A stretch of DNA of 64,000 nucleotides from Chryseobacterium gleum. GTDB lineage: Bacteria > Bacteroidota > Bacteroidia > Flavobacteriales > Flavobacteriaceae. Each line of letters opens with the position of its first letter. Positions within the stretch are counted from its first letter, which is position 1. Position numbers and translations under genes: made by a program. This document shows, in pieces, positions 19,102-28,403 of this stretch. Location of the stretch: positions 62,001-126,000 of the forward strand of contig CAMCVI010000004.1 of assembly GCA_945881885.1 (NCBI GenBank), read 5' to 3'. Under the pieces are notes generated by a model. The model worked only from the letters and a program-made list of their open reading frames with translations. It searched no databases and had not been told where the DNA came from.

Positions 19102-21636
19102 CTATTTCAATCCTTCTACTTTAGCTTTTACTTCTTCTAGTGAACCTTCAAAAGTTTGCGTTTCAGATTTTCCATCTGTTGTTGAAGTTACAGTAGCTTT
19201 TGCTTTTCCGTTAACGTTTTTATCAGCGTCTTTAGAACAGCATAATTTTTCTCCTACTTTTGCTACAAATTTTCCATTAGCATCATAATGAGCCATGCAC
19301 ATTTCTTTTTCTTCAGCGGTACAACCTAGAGAATCGCACATTTTTGCACATGCTTCTTTGGTCATAGTAGCGCATTTTGTCATGTCGCATTTACCCATTT
19401 CTGAATTACCATCACCGGTCATTTTGATAATGGTGTATTTCATTTCTTTTTTGGTTCCTTCAGAATGTCCTCCCAAAATTGGAGCAATTACCAAACCAAT
19501 CAAACACGTTAATTTGATTAAGATGTTCATTGATGGTCCAGAAGTATCTTTAAATGGATCTCCAACAGTATCTCCAGTTACGGCAGCTTTGTGCGCATCA
19601 GAACCTTTGTATGTCATTTCTCCGTTGATTTCTACACCTGCTTCAAAAGATTTTTTAGCGTTGTCCCAAGCACCACCTGCGTTGTTTTGGAATACTGCCC
19701 AAAGTACACCTGAAACGGTAACTCCGGCCATATATCCACCTAACATTTCTGCAATTAATTGGTTGTTATCCGCATATACTAATTTTCCTAAAAGCACAAT
19801 TGCAATTGGGAAACCGATAGTTAAGATTCCTGGTAACATCATTTCGCGCAAAGCGGCTTTGGTAGAAATTTCTACACATTTACCATATTCTGGTTTGCCT
19901 GTTCCTTCCATAATTCCTGGAATTTCTTTGAACTGACGACGTACTTCGTACACCATATCCATTGCAGCTTTTCCAACAGAATTCATTGCTAATGCAGAGA
20001 AAACTACTGGAATCATTCCACCTATAAATAACATGGCTAATACTGGTGCTTTGAAAATATTAATTCCGTCAATTCCTGTAAACGTTACATAAGCAGCAAA
20101 CAAAGCTAAAGAGGTTAACGCAGCCGAAGCGATTGCGAATCCTTTTCCTGTTGCAGCTGTTGTATTTCCAACTGAATCTAAAATATCGGTACGTGTACGC
20201 ACTTCTTTAGGTAATTCACTCATTTCAGCAATACCACCTGCATTATCAGAAATTGGTCCGAAAGCATCAATGGCTAATTGCATAGCTGTTGTAGCCATCA
20301 TTGCCGAAGCCGCTAAAGCTACACCATAAAAACCTGCAAACGCATACGAAGACCAAATTGCCGCAGCAAATAAAATAACCGTTGGGAAAGTTGAGATCAT
20401 TCCCGTTGCCAAACCTGCAATTACGTTAGTTCCAGCACCTGTAGATGATTTTTGAACAATAGCCAAAACCGGTTTTGTTCCTAATCCTGTATAATATTCA
20501 GTTACTGATGAAATGGCTCCACCAACTATTAATCCAACAATCGTAGCATAGAAAACACGCATAGAAGAAATGTCTTTCAATCCTTCACCGTAAAATTCCA
20601 TTTTCATAGTTGTTGGTAACATATATTCTACTAAAAAGTAACATGCAATTAAAGTCAGTCCAATAGAAACCCAGTTTCCAACGTTTAATGCTTTTTGTAC
20701 TTGTGCTTCCTTAGCATCATCACTTGAAATTTTAACTAACATGGTTCCGATGATAGAAAATAAAATTCCAAAACCAGCAATTGCCATTGGCAATAAAATA
20801 GGTCCGATTCCGCCAAAAGCATCATCAATTTTACCACCCATATCTTTAATTACGTAATTTCCTAAAACCATAGCTGCTAAAACCGTTGCTACATAAGAAC
20901 CAAATAAATCGGCACCCATTCCTGCTACGTCACCTACGTTATCACCCACGTTATCTGCAATTGTCGCAGGATTACGAGGGTCATCTTCTGGAATACCAGC
21001 TTCCACTTTTCCTACTAAATCGGCACCTACATCGGCAGCTTTGGTATAAATACCTCCACCAACACGAGCAAATAAGGCTATCGATTCAGCTCCTAAAGAA
21101 AATCCAGCTAATGTTTCTAAAACAATAGTCATGTCTTCTGTAGAAGTCCAAACCCCATTCATAAAATATCTAAAAAATAAGATAAAAAATCCTGTTAACC
21201 CTAAAACTGCTAAACCAGCAACACCTAATCCCATTACCGTTCCACCACCAAAAGAAACTTTTAGGGCTTGAGGCAAACTTGTACGAGCCGCTTGAGTTGT
21301 ACGAACATTTGTTTTGGTTGCTATTTTCATTCCCATATTTCCTGCTAAAGCAGAGAAAAATGCGCCAAAAATAAAGGCAATTACGATTAGCCAATGTGTG
21401 GTTGGAACGAAAAAAGAAATGGCTCCAAGAACTATACTTGCGCCTATAACAAAAAAGGTTAATAATTTGTATTCTGCTTTTAAAAAAGCTAATGCACCTT
21501 CATAGATGTAATCTGAAATTTCTTTCATTTTACCGTCTCCTGCATCTTGTTTTAATACCCATGTGCGTTTAATTGCCATAAAAAGCAATCCTATAATTGC
21601 CATAACAATTGGCAAGTAAATCATAAAATCATTCAT
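19102..21636 (-). CDS. hppA: Membrane-bound (cation-translocating) inorganic pyrophosphatase with Cys-rich C-terminal extension
   Basis: GGGIYTKAADVGADLVGKVEAGIPEDDPRNPATIADNVGDNVGD and DNAGGAWDNAKKSFE...GDTVGDPFKDTSGPSMNILIKL; last ~100 aa are not part of the usual core. Confidence 0.96.
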   Translation of the reverse strand: MNDFMIYLPIVMAIIGLLFMAIKRTWVLKQDAGDGKMKEISDYIYEGALAFLKAEYKLLTFFVIGASIVLGAISFFVPTTHWLIVIAFIFGAFFSALAGNMGMKIATKTNVRTTQAARTSLPQALKVSFGGGTVMGLGVAGLAVLGLTGFFILFFRYFMNGVWTSTEDMTIVLETLAGFSLGAESIALFARVGGGIYTKAADVGADLVGKVEAGIPEDDPRNPATIADNVGDNVGDVAGMGADLFGSYVATVLAAMVLGNYVIKDMGGKIDDAFGGIGPILLPMAIAGFGILFSIIGTMLVKISSDDAKEAQVQKALNVGNWVSIGLTLIACYFLVEYMLPTTMKMEFYGEGLKDISSMRVFYATIVGLIVGGAISSVTEYYTGLGTKPVLAIVQKSSTGAGTNVIAGLATGMISTFPTVILFAAAIWSSYAFAGFYGVALAASAMMATTAMQLAIDAFGPISDNAGGIAEMSELPKEVRTRTDILDSVGNTTAATGKGFAIASAALTSLALFAAYVTFTGIDGINIFKAPVLAMLFIGGMIPVVFSALAMNSVGKAAMDMVYEVRRQFKEIPGIMEGTGKPEYGKCVEISTKAALREMMLPGILTIGFPIAIVLLGKLVYADNNQLIAEMLGGYMAGVTVSGVLWAVFQNNAGGAWDNAKKSFEAGVEINGEMTYKGSDAHKAAVTGDTVGDPFKDTSGPSMNILIKLTCLIGLVIAPILGGHSEGTKKEMKYTIIKMTGDGNSEMGKCDMTKCATMTKEACAKMCDSLGCTAEEKEMCMAHYDANGKFVAKVGEKLCCSKDADKNVNGKAKATVTSTTDGKSETQTFEGSLEEVKAKVEGLK

Positions 21637-21684
21637 AGTTTCTTGTAAAAAGTTAATTTTAAATTTAATCGAGCAAAATTAAAC

Positions 21685-21721
21685 AAAAAAGGCAATTATT
21701 CTAACGATAATTGCCTTTTTT
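21685..21721. terminator. Bidirectional rho-independent terminator between the ppa remnant and hppA
   Basis: aaaaaaggcaattat tctaacg ataattgcctttttt. Confidence 0.8.
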
Positions 21722-21740
21722 ACTAAAATTAGGAAAATTT

Positions 21741-21899
21741 TTATTTTATGTTAAATAATCCCTCTGTTTTATTTTCTATATTTTCAAAACCTTTTGTATA
21801 TTCTTTAATCATGTTTTGAGCTTCTTTTATGTCTCTCCAGCCTTCTAAATCCAATATTTTGTTTTCTAAATCTTTGTATTCTTGAAAGAAGTATTCATG
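21741..21899 (-). pseudogene. ppa: C-terminal remnant of soluble inorganic pyrophosphatase (Ppa)
   Basis: Minus-strand reading HEYFFQEYKDLENKILDLEGWRDIKEAQNMIKEYTKGFENIENKTEGLFNIK* resembles the C-terminus of Flavobacterium Ppa (HFFxxYKDLENKxxDVEGW...IENKPEGLFxI); in-frame TGA directly upstream and no further Ppa sequence. Confidence 0.85.
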
Positions 21900-22032
21900 T
21901 CAGTTTAAATTTTTTTTTTTGACGGAAAAGTTAGAAAAAAGATAGAAGATTTTGAGGCCTGCATTTGATTTTTTATATTGTTGATTTTGTAGTAATATAA
22001 ATACATCAATGAAGTTCCTTTTGCCTTTTAAT

Positions 22033-24513
22033 TTAAAAATAAAAACCAAAACCTACCCGTATTGTAAATTTTCTGGCATCGGGAATATTAAAATAACTGC
22101 CTCGCCAAGCTGCATCAATTCGCATTACTTTAAATATATTACCTATACCTGCAGAATATTCAAAATAGCCATCTACTGGCGCTTGATAGTTTTGTCCGGA
22201 GGCATTAACCGCTTTGTTTTCATTTGAAACAGAACCATAAACGGCTTTTGTACCAATAATTTCTCTCCAATTTAATTTTCTTAATAGTGGCACTCTTGAA
22301 AATAATTTACCATTAAAATTATGTTCCAAATGAAGTGAAGTATATTGATCGGCTACGAAATCGTAATAATTTAATAAATTGTAGGTGTTGTCGATAATAA
22401 AAAAAGATTGGTTCCCAGGAATAATTCCCATTAAAGACAAAGGTACTGTTCCAAAGGTTTTACCAACTTCTAAAGTAGTAAATAGTCGGCCAAATCCGCC
22501 AATTAATATAGGCTGACGATAAAACATTTGTAACTTGGAATAACTGAAGTCGCTATTTAAAACCCCTTTTAAACCTTGAGAATAGCTAACAAAAATTCTT
22601 GGATAATTTAAATCTACCTCTATTCGGTCCACACCATAACCAATCATTTTTCGATTTGGCGTATAGTTGACTAAAAAATTCACTTCAGATTGGGTAATTT
22701 TATTTGCCGTTCGACTAAATGTGTCATCCGTAAAATAATCTAATTTGAATTCGGAAGAAGCAGAAGATAAAGTTCGATAAGAAAAACTACTTTCGAAAAC
22801 CAAATTTTTAACAGGCTCTATTTCAAAACCTAAATTAGTTAAATTGACATTAGTTAATTTGTTGTTTGTACCACTTGAAAAGAAGGAAGAGGAGGCAAAA
22901 CTTCGTCCTAATACATCATTAGAAGTGGTTAAGCTTACGCCAATTTGTTCTACATCTCTTCGGTTTCCAAATGAGGCAATAAATCGATTTTTTTTATCCA
23001 ACATTAAGCGGGCATTGATACCGTATTTTATTTTTTGGTCTTTAAAACCGTAAGCGGTGTACCCTTGAATACGCCAAGGATCATTGGTGCCAAAGTAAGT
23101 TCTTCCACCTAATCTAATACGTTGTCCTTCTACATCATTATATCCAAAAGTGGAGAAAACGGGGCCAATATCAAATTTTCCAACTTGTATGTAACCACTT
23201 CCTAAAATAGAAACAATATTGTAAAAACGTTTAATTTTTGGAACCGTTTTTAAAGTGTCTAGCATCTCATAAATCCCTTTTTCATTAGAATTTAAACTTT
23301 CAAATCTATTTTCTTCCCAATATTCTTCTGCTTTAGTATATGCTTCTTTATTGAACGTGTTTACTTCTTCACGGTAAAATTTATCGTCTTTTTCGCGGTT
23401 GAATTCATGATTTTTAAACATGGTAGTTCGTTTGCCATACATGCCATTTGATCCTTCTTTTTTTGTAAGGGCAAAATCTGTCATCATGTGATCTCGTTTC
23501 AATAAAAAAACCGAATCGTTAAGTACATCAAATTCTTGTTCAATATAAATATCTCTTACCCAGTTTATGTTGGCACTTTTGCTGGCTTCCATATTGATGC
23601 TTTTGATGGCAAAAGTGGAATCGTTTACCCAAAAATCACCCTTAAAAGTCAATTCGTTTTTCCGTCTGGGGTAATATACAATGTTATAGCACCATTTTTT
23701 ATCAATAAAAGTACTATCGGCTAAAACATAATTATATACTTGAATTCCTGTTCGAGATATCGGACTTACAAAATCTTTATCGAAAAATTTTAAATAATTA
23801 TTATATATGTCATAATCGGCATATAAATCTTTTAAAAAGGCATTTACACCATCATTATTTGCGTTTCCAAAACCTGAATATTTATTGGCTTCTAATACGT
23901 TTTTTGTTCTATTTTTCAGATTGTCTCCGTATACTTTACTTTTGGTTTCGTTGATGAAAATAGGTAAGAAATTTTTACCAGTAATGGAAGAAGTGTCAAC
24001 GTGTTGAAAAATAAATTCTACATTTTTGAAGATTTTATTTTTCATAAATGTACTATCTATTGAATTGATGTCAAATTCAATTTTTTCATATTTATCCAAT
24101 TCATACTGATTGAATTGACGCAAACCATTTTTCTTTTTTCTTTCCCAAATTTTTCTAAGAATATCTATTGCTGGGTTGTTTTTTTTTGAAGTTTTTCCGC
24201 CGTAAACTTTAACTTCGGCAATTTCGTTTGCGTTTTCTAAAATAATTTTTAGATCATAATTAAAGGTTCCTGAAAGTGCTATTTCTCTATCTTTATAGCC
24301 TACAAATGAGATAATTAATGTAGGATATGTTTTTTTTGATTCCAGATAAAATTTACCATTTTCGTTGGCAATTATTCCTTCTGCGGAATTTTTAAAAGCC
24401 ACAGTTGCATAAGAAACAGGTTGTTTGGCATCATCTAAAATGACGCCACTTACTTTAGTTTGGGCAAAAGAAAGCGTTGCAACTAATAAAATTAGGTTTA
24501 GTAGGTTCTTCAT
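22033..24513 (-). CDS. DUF5686 / carboxypeptidase-regulatory-like domain outer membrane protein
   Basis: Signal peptide, TKVSGVILDDAKQPVSYATVAFKNSAEGIIANENGKFYL regulatory-like domain, long barrel ending FTIRVGFGFYF. Confidence 0.88.
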   Translation of the reverse strand: MKNLLNLILLVATLSFAQTKVSGVILDDAKQPVSYATVAFKNSAEGIIANENGKFYLESKKTYPTLIISFVGYKDREIALSGTFNYDLKIILENANEIAEVKVYGGKTSKKNNPAIDILRKIWERKKKNGLRQFNQYELDKYEKIEFDINSIDSTFMKNKIFKNVEFIFQHVDTSSITGKNFLPIFINETKSKVYGDNLKNRTKNVLEANKYSGFGNANNDGVNAFLKDLYADYDIYNNYLKFFDKDFVSPISRTGIQVYNYVLADSTFIDKKWCYNIVYYPRRKNELTFKGDFWVNDSTFAIKSINMEASKSANINWVRDIYIEQEFDVLNDSVFLLKRDHMMTDFALTKKEGSNGMYGKRTTMFKNHEFNREKDDKFYREEVNTFNKEAYTKAEEYWEENRFESLNSNEKGIYEMLDTLKTVPKIKRFYNIVSILGSGYIQVGKFDIGPVFSTFGYNDVEGQRIRLGGRTYFGTNDPWRIQGYTAYGFKDQKIKYGINARLMLDKKNRFIASFGNRRDVEQIGVSLTTSNDVLGRSFASSSFFSSGTNNKLTNVNLTNLGFEIEPVKNLVFESSFSYRTLSSASSEFKLDYFTDDTFSRTANKITQSEVNFLVNYTPNRKMIGYGVDRIEVDLNYPRIFVSYSQGLKGVLNSDFSYSKLQMFYRQPILIGGFGRLFTTLEVGKTFGTVPLSLMGIIPGNQSFFIIDNTYNLLNYYDFVADQYTSLHLEHNFNGKLFSRVPLLRKLNWREIIGTKAVYGSVSNENKAVNASGQNYQAPVDGYFEYSAGIGNIFKVMRIDAAWRGSYFNIPDARKFTIRVGFGFYF

Positions 24514-24529
24514 TTGGGTAATTAATAAA

Positions 24530-24553
24530 AAAAATCCCGATACTATCGGGATT
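24530..24553. terminator. Terminator-like hairpin
   Basis: aaaaatcccgat act atcgggattc. Lies just upstream of the 22033-24513 gene and downstream of pdhB. Confidence 0.6.
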
Positions 24554-24611
24554 CAAATATACTTTATTTTCTATAAGTAGACAAATTGAAAAAAATAGAT
24601 TTTGATTATTT

Positions 24612-24664
24612 TTAAAAAATTTAAAATTTAAAATCTAAATTATCTAACCATCTAATTGTCTAAT
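24612..24664. repeat. Heptad-phased intergenic repeat (downstream of pdhB)
   Basis: Near 7-nt period: AAATTTA AAATTTA AAATCTA AATTATC TAACCAT CTAATTG TCTAATT. Confidence 0.65.
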
Positions 24665-25642
24665 TTATCTATACATTACTTTTTTAACCGCATTTACTAC
24701 ATCATTACTATTTGGCAACCATTCTTTTAATAAAGTTGGTGCGTATGGAGCAGGAGTATCGGCAGTTGTAATTCGTTGAATTGGCGCATCTAAATAATCA
24801 AAAGCACGTTCTTGTACCATATATGTAATTTCTGAAGCTACAGACGCAAACGGCCATGCTTCTTCTAAAACGACTAATCTATTTGTTTTTTTAACTGAAT
24901 TGATAATACAGTCGTAATCCATTGGGCGAACGGTTCTTAAATCGATAATTTCACAAGAAATACCTGCTGCAGCTAATTCTTCAGCTGCTATAAATGCTTC
25001 TTTTATGATTTTACCAAACGACACGATAGTTACGTCTGTTCCTTCGCGTTTTATATCTGCTACACCTAATGGAATAATGTAATCACCTTCAGGAACTTCT
25101 CCTTTATCACCATACATTTGTTCTGATTCCATGAAAATAACAGGGTCGTTATCACGAATGGCAGCTTTTAACAAACCTTTTGCGTCATAAACGGTACTTG
25201 GAACAACTACTTTTAAACCAGGAGTGTTGGCAAACCAGTTTTCAAAAGCTTGTGAGTGTGTTGCACCTAATTGTCCTGCAGAAGCTGTTGGTCCACGAAA
25301 AACCATTGGCATAGGAAATTGTCCAGCCGACATCTGACGCATTTTTGCAGCATTATTTATAATTTGATCAATTCCTACTAAAGAGAAATTGAATGTCATG
25401 TATTCTACAATCGGGCGACATCCGTTCATGGCTGAACCTACTGCAATACCTGCAAAACCTAATTCTGCAATTGGTGTATCAATTACTCTTTTTGGTCCAA
25501 ATTCATCAAGCATACCTTTTGAAGCTTTATAAGCCCCATTATATTCAGCAACTTCTTCACCCATTAAATACACCGTTTCATCACGACGCATTTCTTCGCT
25601 CATGGCTTCACAAATAGCTTCTCTAAACTGTATTGTTCTCAT
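24665..25642 (-). CDS. pdhB: Pyruvate dehydrogenase E1 component subunit beta
   Basis: MRTIQFREAICEAMSEEMRRDETVYLMGEEVAEYNGAYKASKGML...TPIAELGFAGIAVGSAMNG. Confidence 0.95.
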   Translation of the reverse strand: MRTIQFREAICEAMSEEMRRDETVYLMGEEVAEYNGAYKASKGMLDEFGPKRVIDTPIAELGFAGIAVGSAMNGCRPIVEYMTFNFSLVGIDQIINNAAKMRQMSAGQFPMPMVFRGPTASAGQLGATHSQAFENWFANTPGLKVVVPSTVYDAKGLLKAAIRDNDPVIFMESEQMYGDKGEVPEGDYIIPLGVADIKREGTDVTIVSFGKIIKEAFIAAEELAAAGISCEIIDLRTVRPMDYDCIINSVKKTNRLVVLEEAWPFASVASEITYMVQERAFDYLDAPIQRITTADTPAPYAPTLLKEWLPNSNDVVNAVKKVMYR

Positions 25643-25893
25643 AAAATAATTCTAAAACTTAGTGAAGGGCAAAAATAATAAAATTTAATGACTACTATCA
25701 CTATTATTTAATATTTTTACTCAATCGATTTTTTTAATAATATCTTATCAAATTCTTATTTTGACAAGATTAAATTCAACAATTCATAAAATTTATTTAA
25801 TTTTTGTAAAAAAACAATATTTTGTATGCGCGCATAATATTTTTTTAAAACATTTTTTGTAATTTCGTACCATCAATATAAATTAGTATAAAA

Positions 25894-26640
25894 ATGAAAA
25901 TATTAGTTTGCATCAGTAATGTTCCTGATACTACTTCAAAAATTAATTTTGTTAATAACGATACCGAATTTGATACAAATGGCGTACAATATGTTATTAA
26001 CCCAAATGACGAGTTTGGTTTAACCAAAGCAATCGTTTTAAAAGAGCAAAATGGTGCTCATGTAACTGTTGTAAGTGTTGGCGGCGTAGATGCTGAAGCT
26101 ACATTAAGAAAAGCTCTAGCGATTGGTGCAGATGAAGCAATTCGTGTAAATATTCAACCAAAAGATGGCTTGTTTGTTGCCAAACAATTGGCCAATGTGG
26201 TGAAACAAGGAGGCTACGATTTAATTATCGCAGGTACAGAATCCATAGATTATAACGGAGGTATGGTTCCTGGAATGATGGCTGGATTGTTAGGATTTAA
26301 TTTTATAAATGCTTGTATAGGAATTGAAATTTCTGGTACAGAAGCCACAACAATAAGAGAAATTGATGGCGGTAAAGAAACGGCTAAATCAAGTTTGCCG
26401 TTAATAATAGCAGGTAAAAAAGGTTTGGTTGAAGAAAAAGATTTAAGAATTCCAAATATGCGTGGGATAATGACCGCAAGAACAAAGGCGCTTAATATTG
26501 TAGAACCATCATCAGATGCCAATGCCACTTCTTCTATTAAATTTGAAAAACCAGCAGCAAAATCTGCTGTAAAATTAATCAGCTCAGATAATTTAGATGA
26601 ATTAATTAATTTATTACATAACGAAGCAAAAGTAATTTAA
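25894..26640 (+). CDS. etfB: Electron transfer flavoprotein subunit beta
   Basis: MKILVCISNVPDTTSKINF...NPNDEFGLTKAIVLKE; adjacent etfA. Confidence 0.95.
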   Translation: MKILVCISNVPDTTSKINFVNNDTEFDTNGVQYVINPNDEFGLTKAIVLKEQNGAHVTVVSVGGVDAEATLRKALAIGADEAIRVNIQPKDGLFVAKQLANVVKQGGYDLIIAGTESIDYNGGMVPGMMAGLLGFNFINACIGIEISGTEATTIREIDGGKETAKSSLPLIIAGKKGLVEEKDLRIPNMRGIMTARTKALNIVEPSSDANATSSIKFEKPAAKSAVKLISSDNLDELINLLHNEAKVI

Positions 26641-26677
26641 TTGTAAATCGCAAAACGTAAATCGTAAATAAAAAAAT
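26641..26677. repeat. Heptad-phased intergenic repeat between etfB and etfA
   Basis: TGTAAAT CGCAAAA CGTAAAT CGTAAAT AAAAAAA immediately before the ATG at 26678. Confidence 0.75.
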
Positions 26678-27646
26678 ATGTCAGTTTTAATATATACAGA
26701 ATCAAACGAAGGTAAATTCAAAAAAGTAGCTTTTGAAATTGCTTCTTATGCCAAAAAAGTATCCGATATTTTAGGAACAACAGTTACCGCTGTTTCCATT
26801 AATGCTACAGAAAATAATGCTTTATCTGCTTACGGAGTTAGTAAAGTGTTAAAAGTAACTAATGATAAATTAACGTCATTTAATGCAAAAGCTTATGCGG
26901 ATGTCATTAAACAAGCAGCAGAAAAAGAAGGGGCTAAAGTAGTAATCTTAGCTTCAACTACAGATAGTTTGCACATTGCGCCACTAGTAGCTGTAAATTT
27001 AAATGCAGGTTTTGCATCAAATGTAATTGAAGCACCTTTAAGCGTGGCGCCATTTCAAGTAAAAAGAAGTGCTTTTTCAAACAAAGCTTTTAATTTATCT
27101 GAAATTGCAACAGACATAAAAGTTTTAGGAATTTCTAAAAACTCTTTCGGATTGTTTGAAAATGCAACGTCATTAACAGAAGAAGCTTTTTCTCCAGCTT
27201 TATCTGATGCAGATTTTGGCGTGAAAGTTATCAATTCTGAAAAAACAACGGGTAAAGTAACCATTGCTGATGCTGAAACTGTAGTTTCTGCCGGTCGTGG
27301 ATTAAAAGGTCCTGAAAATTGGGGAATGATTGAAGAATTAGCCACTGTACTTGGTGCAGCAACAGCTTGTTCTAAGCCAGTTTCTGATATTGGATGGCGT
27401 CCTCACGGAGAACACGTGGGACAAACAGGAAAACCAGTTGCTGCAAATTTATACATTGCAATAGGAATTTCTGGAGCTATTCAGCATATTGCGGGAATCA
27501 ACTCTTCTAAAGTAAAAGTAGTAATCAATACAGATGCCGAAGCGCCTTTCTTTAAAGTAGCTGATTATGGTATTGTTGGCGATGCATTTGATATAGTTCC
27601 AAAATTGATAGAAAAATTAAAAGCTTTTAAAGCGGCAAACGCGTAA
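26678..27646 (+). CDS. etfA: Electron transfer flavoprotein subunit alpha
   Basis: VVSAGRGLKGPENWGMIEELATVLGAATACSKPVSDIGWRPHGEHVGQTGKPVAANLYIAIGISGAIQHIAGI. Confidence 0.96.
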   Translation: MSVLIYTESNEGKFKKVAFEIASYAKKVSDILGTTVTAVSINATENNALSAYGVSKVLKVTNDKLTSFNAKAYADVIKQAAEKEGAKVVILASTTDSLHIAPLVAVNLNAGFASNVIEAPLSVAPFQVKRSAFSNKAFNLSEIATDIKVLGISKNSFGLFENATSLTEEAFSPALSDADFGVKVINSEKTTGKVTIADAETVVSAGRGLKGPENWGMIEELATVLGAATACSKPVSDIGWRPHGEHVGQTGKPVAANLYIAIGISGAIQHIAGINSSKVKVVINTDAEAPFFKVADYGIVGDAFDIVPKLIEKLKAFKAANA

Positions 27647-27669
27647 TTTTTTTATATATTGTGCCTTCT

Positions 27670-27722
27670 AAAAAGGCTATCTAAATACGATAGAAATATC
27701 CCATTTAGATAGCCCTTTTTTT
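27670..27722 (+). terminator. Rho-independent terminator
   Basis: aaaaggctatctaaat...atttagatagcccttttttt. Confidence 0.85.
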
Positions 27723-27769
27723 TATAGAAAATATTTTTATAGTACATTTGAATAAAGTTTAAATACAAA

Positions 27770-28381
27770 ATGAGTTTAGTTAAATTAACCATTAAAGGAA
27801 TATCGTATAGTCAAACACAAAATGGGGCTTATGCTTTAATTTTGAATGAAGTAGATGGCGACAGACAATTGCCAATTGTTATTGGTGCTTTTGAAGCCCA
27901 ATCTATTGCAATTGCACTAGAAAAAGAAATTACTCCACCTCGTCCTTTAACACACGACTTGTTTAAAACATTTGCTGATAAATATGATATTATAATTAAA
28001 CAAGTCATCATACACAAATTAGTAGATGGCGTTTTTTATTCCAGTATTATTTCCGAAAAAGAGGGATCGGAAGAGGTAATTGATGCCAGAACTTCTGATG
28101 CAATTGCTTTAGCTTTACGATTTAATGCACCTATATTTACCTACAAAAACATATTAGACAAAGCTGGGATTTTCTTAAACAAAAATAAAAAAGAATCCTA
28201 TTCTGATGAGATGGATGATGACGGCATTTTGTCGGATCCAGAGGTTTATGATGCAAAAGAAGTTGAAAATATTTATTCAAAATTTTCCATTCAAGAGTTA
28301 CATGATATGCTAGAAGAAGCCATCCAAAATGAAGATTACGAAAAAGCCGCTCAAATAAAAGAAGAAATAGACAGAAAATAA
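27770..28381 (+). CDS. Bifunctional nuclease family (DUF151) protein with C-terminal UVR-like motif
   Basis: RQLPIVIGAFEAQSIAIALEKEITPPRPLTHDLF; C-terminal LEEAIQNEDYEKAAQIKEEIDRK. Confidence 0.92.
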   Translation: MSLVKLTIKGISYSQTQNGAYALILNEVDGDRQLPIVIGAFEAQSIAIALEKEITPPRPLTHDLFKTFADKYDIIIKQVIIHKLVDGVFYSSIISEKEGSEEVIDARTSDAIALALRFNAPIFTYKNILDKAGIFLNKNKKESYSDEMDDDGILSDPEVYDAKEVENIYSKFSIQELHDMLEEAIQNEDYEKAAQIKEEIDRK

Positions 28382-28403
28382 TCACCAACCAAAATACTAC
28401 AAA

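Noticed and set aside
19295-19936. 213-aa plus-strand ORF
   Set aside because: Antisense shadow of hppA with no family resemblance.
22009-22227. 72-aa plus-strand ORF near the ppa remnant
   Set aside because: Largely antisense to the 3' end of the DUF5686 gene; no independent support.
25643-25893. Riboswitch in the pdhB/etfB divergent region
   Set aside because: AT-rich with no recognisable aptamer core or strong hairpin; probably only promoters.
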